Positions 44,601 through 53,600 of a DNA stretch of 64,000 nucleotides are shown here, piece by piece. Position 1 is the stretch's first letter. Every line of letters begins with the position of its first letter. The position numbers and the translations under genes were made by a program. The notes under the pieces are model-generated. The model made no database searches. It worked only from the letters and a program-made list of their open reading frames with translations, and was not told the DNA's origin. Source of the stretch: RZYY01 sp036794825 (GTDB taxonomy: Bacteria; Bacteroidota; Bacteroidia; Bacteroidales; 4484-276); the NCBI GenBank assembly GCA_036794825.1, contig DAIRGA010000020.1, positions 30,458 through 94,457 of the forward strand, in the 5' to 3' direction.

Positions 44601-47600
44601 CTTCATTGGGGCCAATATCTGCACACGTAAAGTCGGTGATATCCAGTTCGCGGGTATCAATACCGCAATTGTCGAACGAACCGTTATCAATCTGACCTGG
44701 TGTTATAGTTGCTGCTCCGTTGACGAGTTGAACCGTAATATCCTGGCAGATAGCCGTGGGATAGATATTATCCACCACTGTAACCGTCGTCTGGCACTCA
44801 TCCCAGTTGCCATAGGGATCAGTTATTCTGAGGGTTACGGGATTGGATCCTACATCGGTACAATCAAAGTTGTTGGGAGTTACCTGATAGTTCAGGGTCG
44901 AAAGGCAGTTGTCAACCGAGCCATTGGCGATGGCATTAATGTTGGTTGTTGTAAGTGCCCATGTGCCGGTTGGATCAAGGTAAACTGTAATGGGATTACA
45001 TACAGCAGCCGGAGCAAAATTATCTTTCACGGTAACTGTTGAAGAACAAACCCCAACATTCCCATTGATATCGGTAACCTGCAGATAAACAATGTTGCCG
45101 GCGCCGCTCTCGATACACAGGTAGGTAAGTGTGCTGGTGAAAGTTCCTGTTTCTGTTTTTGAAATCAGGATGCTTGCAATTCCACACGCATCGCTTGAAC
45201 CATTGTTGACATTGATAGCTGTAAGTTGAGCCTCTCCCTGGTCATCCAGGAAGATTTCATTGGATTTGCAGAGGGTGGCCGGAGCGGTTTTATCCTCTAT
45301 CACCAAAGTAGCTACGCATGTTGATTCATTATTATACTGATCTCTTAAGGTGAGAGTGGCAGTAAGTATACCCACATTGGAGCAGTCAAAATCCGTTTTG
45401 CTCAGGGTGTAGGTTACTGTGCCCCCCTGAGGGTCGTAGGAACCCAGACCAATAGCAAGTAAATCATCGTTGGTCAGCGAGTAAAGACCGCCAGTTGTAA
45501 GTGTTAATGTTACTGTATTGCAAACGGCAACCGGGGCATCGTTATCGAGCACTTCTACCCGGTAGCAGCACTCACTGGTCAATCCATTAATATCCCATAC
45601 TTTCCAGAAAATCTGGTTTATACCGATTGGAAGTTCTACCCCAACAATGGAAGTCGAACTATTGGTTCCAACCGGCCCGGTATTATTTATATTATAGGTA
45701 AGGGTAGCAACCCCACAGTTATCCCACACCGGTGGGTCAAAAGCATCTCCTATGACAATAGTGTATGTATCCTCACCTGAATCAACATAACGTGTCGTAC
45801 TCTCGATCAGATCAAGTTGTGGCGGTTGAGTGTCAATAATTGTGAAAGTAGTTGTGCACGAAGTGGTTCTCCCGCTCACATCGTACAATGTCCATACAAC
45901 GGTGGTAACACCAACCGGCATTTCATAACCTGCTAAAGAGGTAAAGGTGTCGGTTCCTGTAGAAACTCCATCAATGGTATAGGTAATTTTGTTGAGCTGG
46001 TGGTTATCATCCAGATTATAAGGATCGTATTCACCACCGCGAACTTCATAATAACAAACACCCGGATCGGCTTCCCTTGACACAGTTGCATCAGGGCATT
46101 GCATCGTTGGGTCTTCTGTATCGTTTACGACAAGAATAATGGTGCACGATGCCTGCAGACCCCCTGCATCGGTAGCTGTCCATACCACTGTGTGTGTACC
46201 TACCTCAAACACGTCATTCTCTAAAGTAAAGAGGTTATTGTGATCATTTATGCTATAAGCATAGCAGTTGTCGTTAACGTCCGGGTCATAATCATCGCTT
46301 GGTATTGTATAGGTTCCTTTGCCGGTATCATTGGGGAATGTGAATGGGGAACCTGACGGACATGTAATCTGAGGAGGTTGGGTATCAGTAACTGTAACCG
46401 GAAAACTATGTTGAAATGAGTTACCGGCTTCGTCTTCGGCTGTATAGGTTACAGTAGTGATTCCCACCGGGAAAACACCACCTGAAATTGCCCATTCCGG
46501 AGATACAGTTATTGTAAGGCTGTTTGTGCCAAAAGAGACATTATCAGTAAATGTAGGTTGTGTATAGTTGACAGTTGCTGAACATGTTCCGAAGGGAGCT
46601 TCAACCTCCGTGCTCAGCTGCACATTTTGAAGTATCGGATTTAGGTTATCAAAAATAACCACCGAATAATACTCCTCACTCCTGTTACCCATATCATCCA
46701 GAGCATACCATAAAATATTGTTTACACCTACCGGAAATTGTTTCCCAGCAAGACTGGGCACTTTAAATTCGTTCTCAAGTTTTTCAACAATGCCGCAGTT
46801 ATCATTTGCCAAAACATCATCAAATTCGGTTCCCTGAACAATATAAGTGTTTGTATAAACATCTGTGTATCTGATCTGGCTCCCTGGCACAATAATTTGT
46901 GGACCCTCTTTATCTTCTATTACCAGGTTAAAGCTACACGAAGCAGCATTCAGGTTTTTATCAATTGCTGACCAGGTTATGGTTACAACACCTGGATTTA
47001 TTATACCTGCCAGTGCAGCGCCGCGCTCTATAGTTACTCCTGAAAGGGTGGACGTGGTTCCTGATACAGTCTTAATCACACCGGCATCCAGGTAATCGTA
47101 GCTCCACACAAAAGAAACCACGCCGCAGTTATCGCTGTAGCTCAGTAAATCAAGTTCGTTACCCAGCACTTTGTAGGAGCAGGTGGCCGGATTGGTAGTA
47201 CGGGTAACTGTTCCGATACATTCGACAACTGGCGGTGCATCAAATACTTCCACGGTAAAAGTACAGGTGGAAACGTTGTTTTTGTTATCAGTGGCAATGT
47301 AGGTTACTATAGTGGTTCCTATTTCGAACACTGAGCCGGGATTATGGGAGGTAACAAAACTCTTTACCCCACTACAGACATCCGTTGCAACCAACGGCGG
47401 CCACGAAACAATGGCATTGCACAATCCGCCTGAAGCTGTTGCTGTTACAGTGCCTATTGGAGGGCAACCCGCGATGGCAGGCCCTTCATTGTCATATACC
47501 GTAACTTTTTGGATATAAACGGTTGAATTGCCGCTCAGGTCTGTAACTTCCCACCTTACATTGGTGGTTCCAATCAGGAATGGATCAGGAGCGTTGTTGG

Positions 47601-50600
47601 TAATGGTAAGCGATTGTGTTCCTGTGCAGTTATCGGTAACAGACAAAGCAGGAAGATCATAGTCTCTCACACATGTACCAGGGTCAATTGGTAAAAGAAG
47701 ATCGGACGGAAGCGGGTCAATAACCGGCAATGTAACATCTCTCACAGTAACTGTAAATGAACAGGTACTGGTGTAAATTGTTCCTCCGACATTTTGGGTT
47801 ACTGTCCATTCGATATTATTCACACCCAATGACAGTTGAACACCTGCCAGGGTTGGCTGGCTATTTATATTGTTGGTGAAAGTGTATGTAGGACTGTATG
47901 ATGAAACCGACCATGCATCGTACTCTGTTCCCTGAACTGTGTAAAAACAGGTATTTGTTGCTGTTTGCACAATGTCATTTTCCGGGCAGGCAATCAGTGG
48001 TTCAAATGAATCAAAAACCACAACATTAAAGGTGCAGGAAGTAACGTTGGGCCGGCTGTCGGTGGCTGTCCAGGTGATTGTATGAGTTCCAAAAGAGAGG
48101 GTTCTTCCGCCCAGGAAATTACTACCTGTCACATCATCATCAATTTTTCCCGTGTAATAAACAATGTTACAGTTATCACTGCGATCTGGCCTGAATTCAG
48201 TGCCAGGTATGGTGTAGTTTGTAAAGGCCGGTGTGTTAAACTCACGATAATAGGTTGCAGTGGGGCAATCAATCACCGGAGCAATGTTGTCAACCACAGT
48301 AACCGTTTGGGTATGGTACACATAATTTGATGACCCGTCGCTGCCGGTCCAGTAAACATTGGTAGTGCCCACATCAAAGGTGTTTCCTGAGGGTGTGCGG
48401 GTAAATGTAAGTGATGATGAAACTGTACAATTGTCAGTTCCGGTGGGAGTTCCAAGATTCACCACTGCGCTGCACTGACCGGGATCAGCATCCTGCGTAA
48501 TGTCATCCGGCCAGGTAATCTGAGGATCTTCATTATCATAAATATAAACTTCAAATGTACAGCATACATTGACATCCGATCCCTGAGTTGCTGTCCATAT
48601 TACAGTGGTAGTTCCCCGCGGAAAAACTGCTCCTGAAAGTGTGTTTGTAGCTGGTGCATAGGGCAATGTTCCCGGATCAGTATTCTGAATATTGTGGGTG
48701 AATGTAACACTTACCGGAGTTCCAGGATCGGTGGTACTTACATCGAATTCTGTTCCAACCACAGCATAGGTGCATATACCGGGGTCAGTATCTCTGGATT
48801 GATTACCACGGCAGGTAACCGGTGGAGGATCATTGGTCCTGATATCCAAAGTTATGGTGCAGGTGGCAGTGTTTGGTGGGTTTGCATTGTCAACCACCGT
48901 CCAGGTAACCGAAAAAGTACTTGTGGCAATTTTTGCTCCGGCAAGGGTGCTGCTACTAGGGGACCAAGGTAATATATCCGATTGAGTAGTCTGGATGTTA
49001 TGCGAAATAGAAGCAATCCCTGAACAATCGTAAATAGCGTATGGATTAAACTCATGATCGAAAACAGTGTAATACTCCTCACCATAATCAGCCTGTCTGC
49101 AAATGGATGCAGGGCAACTCATCGAAGGTGGATCATCATCAACCACAGTTACTGACTGAGAAGCACTATTGGTATTACCATAAATATCCCTTATCCACCA
49201 TGTAACATTTGTAGTTCCAAGCGGATAACTTGAAGGTGCATTGTTCCAGTAAGTTTGCACACCACAATTATCCGACCTTACTGGCACACCGAGGTCAACT
49301 CCGGTAGCATAGCAGCCCGAATTGGTGGTTGTGTTGATGTTTGCCTGGGGAGTGATAACTGGAAGTTCGTTATCAATTACCACAACAATAAAACTGCAGG
49401 AGTTTGAGTACCATGTACCTCCAACGTTTTGAGTAGCAGTCCAGATTGCTGTTGTTTCTCCTACAGGGAAAATAGCGCCATTGAGGGTTGCATTTCCATT
49501 GGGGGCATAAGGCACAATTCCTGGGTTGGTAGTCTGGATGTTATGCGTAAGTGTAGCACCGGGTATGGAGGTAGCATTAAACTCCGTTCCGGAAACCACA
49601 TAACCACAATAAGTAGGGGTGCTATTCTTGTATTGATCAGGAACACAGGTAATTGGAGGGTACATGTATTCGACTACAATAACAGTAATCTCACACTGGT
49701 CGTCATTTCCGGCGGCATCAAGGGCCGTCCAGGTAAAAGTGTTGGTTCCTATCGGGAATTGCACACCTGCCAGGCTGCCGCTGCCATTCTTACTATTTGT
49801 ATAACTAACCACTGCGCAATTATCCGTTGCTATAGGTGTAAGTTCACCGGCAACGGCTGTATAATAAGTTTGTCCGGGGTCTTTCACTCTGTAATAGGGT
49901 GAGGTTGGGCAATAAATCACCGGATCAGTATTATCTGTTACATTGATAGTCATGGTCTGGGTGCGGGTATTTCCGTGAAAATCGGTTACACTCCAGATTA
50001 CCTCCGTTGATCCTACAGGGAATTGCACATAGTCAAGCGAAAAATAGTTATTACGGTTATTGGTGATAAACCAGTTTGCCTGCGTGCATGCATCGAAAAT
50101 ATTTTTAGGGTCCAATTCCGCATTTACGGGAGTATAGAAACAATTTGATGTTGATGTTGATTTGTTTACAACTGCTGTAATGTCAAACGTGGGGGCGGTT
50201 ACATCTTTCACCAAAACCTCAAACTGCATGTTGGTTTTATTCCCGCCGGCATCTTCGGCAGTCCAAACTACCACTGTAATCCCTACCGGGAATTCGTATC
50301 CGTCCAATGAGTTGGTTCCATTAAGATTGTTTTTCAGGGTTACCGATCCGCAATCGTCTGTAGCCGAAGCATTAAACTCGGTTGTTGCGGTATAAAAGCA
50401 TTCGTTAACTGGTGCATTTCTTTCCTGATCGGTAAAGATTGGATTGAAAACAGGAGCATTATTATCCTTAACGGTAATTTTGAAACTGCAATTTGTCGTG
50501 TTATTCCATATATCCCTCACTGTCCATACGATATTGTTTACCCCCGGATTGAGTACAACATCCGCCAGTGTACTTCCGCTGCCTGGATTTCCGTTGATTG

Positions 50601-53600
50601 TGTATGTAATTATCAAATCTTCAATTGGATCGCAGTTATCTGTTATCCCTTGTGGATCAAACTCAGTTCCATTTACTTTGTAATAACAACTGAGGTGGTT
50701 GGGCAATTTGATGAGATTTCCACTGCAACTGAATGCTGGCGCCTGGTTGTCAGAAACCCAAATCGTAGCACCTTCCTTTACAGTGAAATTATTGTTGATA
50801 TCAGTTACCGTCCAGGTAATGCTATAAGGATGAATTTTATCAGGTTCGAGCGTGGTGGCCGTACTTCCTGCAAGTGTGTTGTAACCGGTTTTATAAACCG
50901 CACTATTCTTCGTAATGGTAAATGATCTTGTTGCTATACCACAATTATCGGTGAAATTCTGCGGGTCAAAGGTTGTTCCGGTAAAAGTGTAAAAGCATTT
51001 ACCCGGGTCTGTATTTCTGTTGACGGTACCAGTGGCGAGGTTATAGGTGGGCGGTTGGTTATCAACCACGGTAACCACAATGTCACAAGTGGCGGTGTTA
51101 TTGTAAACATCAGTAATTCTCCATGTAATGGTATGAACGCCAGCAGGTATATTTTTACCGGCCAGAGTTGAGGTATTATCAAACGAGTTCGTTACCATAA
51201 AAGGCGGACAACTTGAAGAAGCATCAGTTGGATCAAATTCGTTTCCTGTTACTGTATAAAAACATTTTCCTGGATCAGCATTCTTTGTAAATGGACTCCC
51301 TGAGGCACAGGTAATAGTGGGAGTGGCGGTTCCGGTAATGGTAACCGTGAAATCCATCATACTGGAATTGGCAAAGGCGTCCACAGCGCGGTAACGTATA
51401 AGGGTAATTCCCGGAGGGAAACTGCTTCCACTCGAAGGTCCAAGGATTTGAACCGGAGTGATGGGGTTGGTACAATTATCGGTTGCTGAAGGCTGTGCCC
51501 AGGTAACTATGGCCGTGCATTGCCCGGGATCCACTGATTTTGTGATGTTTGCAATGGGTGTAATGGCCGGAGGAGTAACGTCCACCACATTCACCCTGAA
51601 GCCGGAGGTGCGGGTATTGGTTCCATCAGTAGCTGTCCAGGTGATATTATTGTTTCCCTGGTTTAGCTCAACGCCTGCCATACTTCCTGTTATGGGTGGT
51701 GATATCGTGGTGGCACCTGAAACCTCATAGGTCAACGTGTAGGCGCCGCAGTTGTCAGTTGCAGTAACGTCAAACTCATTACCCACCACCACGTACTTAC
51801 ATGAGGCATTTGCGTTGCGTGTCTGATTGGCTTTTCCGGTAATCACCGGCGCCTGATTGTCTACCACTGTAACCGTAAAACTCACATTAGTGAGTGCAGG
51901 GTTGCCGCTCCCATCAACTGCTGTCCAGGTTACATTGTTTACTCCTTTATTCAGTTGTTTCCCAACCAATGATCCTGTCCCTAAAAGTGTCGTAGCGCCT
52001 GTTACTGAATAGCTCATTAGTGAACCGCTGCAATTATCCGTCACAAGCGGATCGAACTGGCCACCGGCAACTGTATGATAGCAAAAACCAGGCGAAGTGT
52101 TTACGATTGTATTTACTGTGCCGGCTGTTGGTGATAATGTGGGTGGCAGGTCATCAATAACTGTAACAACTGAAATGCAGGAATTGCTGTTGCCGGCTGC
52201 ATCTCTTACTGTGAGTGTAACATTGTTATTGCCTTTATCTGCACAGGTGAAAGATGACTTACTGATTAACCGCTGGGTAATACTGCAATTATCGGAGGAG
52301 TTGTTATCAATCATCGCTGCCGTTAGGGTAGCATTTCCTGATGAATTCAGGTAAATGGTAGCTGGCTTGCAATTGGCAACCGGATTTTGGTTGTCGATAA
52401 CCGTTATATTGAAGGTGCAGGGATTGCTCCAGTTATTAGCTTCGTCTTTCACTCTGTAAGTTACAGCCGTGGTACCAACATTAAAAAATGACACCCCGGG
52501 TGTATGAGACTTTTCCCAGACAAGACTCCCTTGTGCAGTGCAGTTATCGGTGGCAGTGGGCTCAGTCCAGCTCACTACAGCTCCGCACTGTCCGGAGGTA
52601 GCCGGCGCGGTGATGTTTGTCGGACAACCACTGATAACAGGTTTTTGAGTATCATTCACTGTTACGGTAAAAGTGCAGGTAGCACTTTTATTTCCGGCTG
52701 CATCCACGGCTCTGTAATGAACTGTGGTTTGCCCCACCGGAAATGTCGAGCCTGGCAAATGTGATTTTTCCCAGATGATGCTTCCAGAAGGGGTGCAATT
52801 ATCGGTGGCTGTGGGTTCGGTCCAGGAAACAACAGCCGAGCAAAGATTGGTCGTATTGGAGCGAACAATATTTGTTGGGCAACCAACAACCACCGGAATT
52901 TGCGTATCGTTCACTTTTATGGTAAAGCTGCACGACGCCACATTACCCGCTTCATCTTCCACAAAATAGGTAACCGTAGTAGTACCAACAGGGAAAGATG
53001 CGCCTGATAAATGAGTGCTTGACCATTCCAGGTCATCCACAGCGGTAACGTTATCAGTGGCGGTTGGTGGCGTCCAGGTTGCAGTGGCCGCGCAGGTTCC
53101 CGTGATGTTGCTAATTGAAACGTTGGCAGGGCAATCATCAATCACCGGCGGCTCATTATCGCCCACTGTTACCGTAAAACTGCAATTTGCCTTATTTCCG
53201 GCAGCATCCGTAACCTCAAAAGTATTCACAGTTTGCCCGACGGGAAATTGTGAACCGCTGGCCAAACCCGCCGTTTGTAAGGTGCTGGCTCCGGAACAGT
53301 TGTCGGTACCTGTGGGTGCTGTATAGGTAACCACGGCATAATTTGCACCGGGTTCTACATTGGCATTAATATCAGCAGGACAAGTAATCTCTGGATTCTG
53401 TTCATCGCTCACAATCACATCAAAGGTGCAGGTGCTTGTGTTACCGGCAGCATCCCGGAAAGTATAAGTTACTTCTGTGGTGCCTTTGGCAAACTGCGAT
53501 CCGGGAGCGTGAGAGCGGCTGAAATAACCAAGTGTCCCACTGCAGTTATCACTGGCTGTGGGCTCTGTCCAGGTGACGGTGGCATAACACTGATTGTTGT

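Noticed and set aside
44491..45042. 183-aa plus-strand frame opposite giant 2, and many similar ones at 33-54 kb and 58-63 kb
   Set aside because: They are antisense shadows of conserved repeat-coding sequence, without start context or recognisable domains; similar frames recur because the repeats recur.
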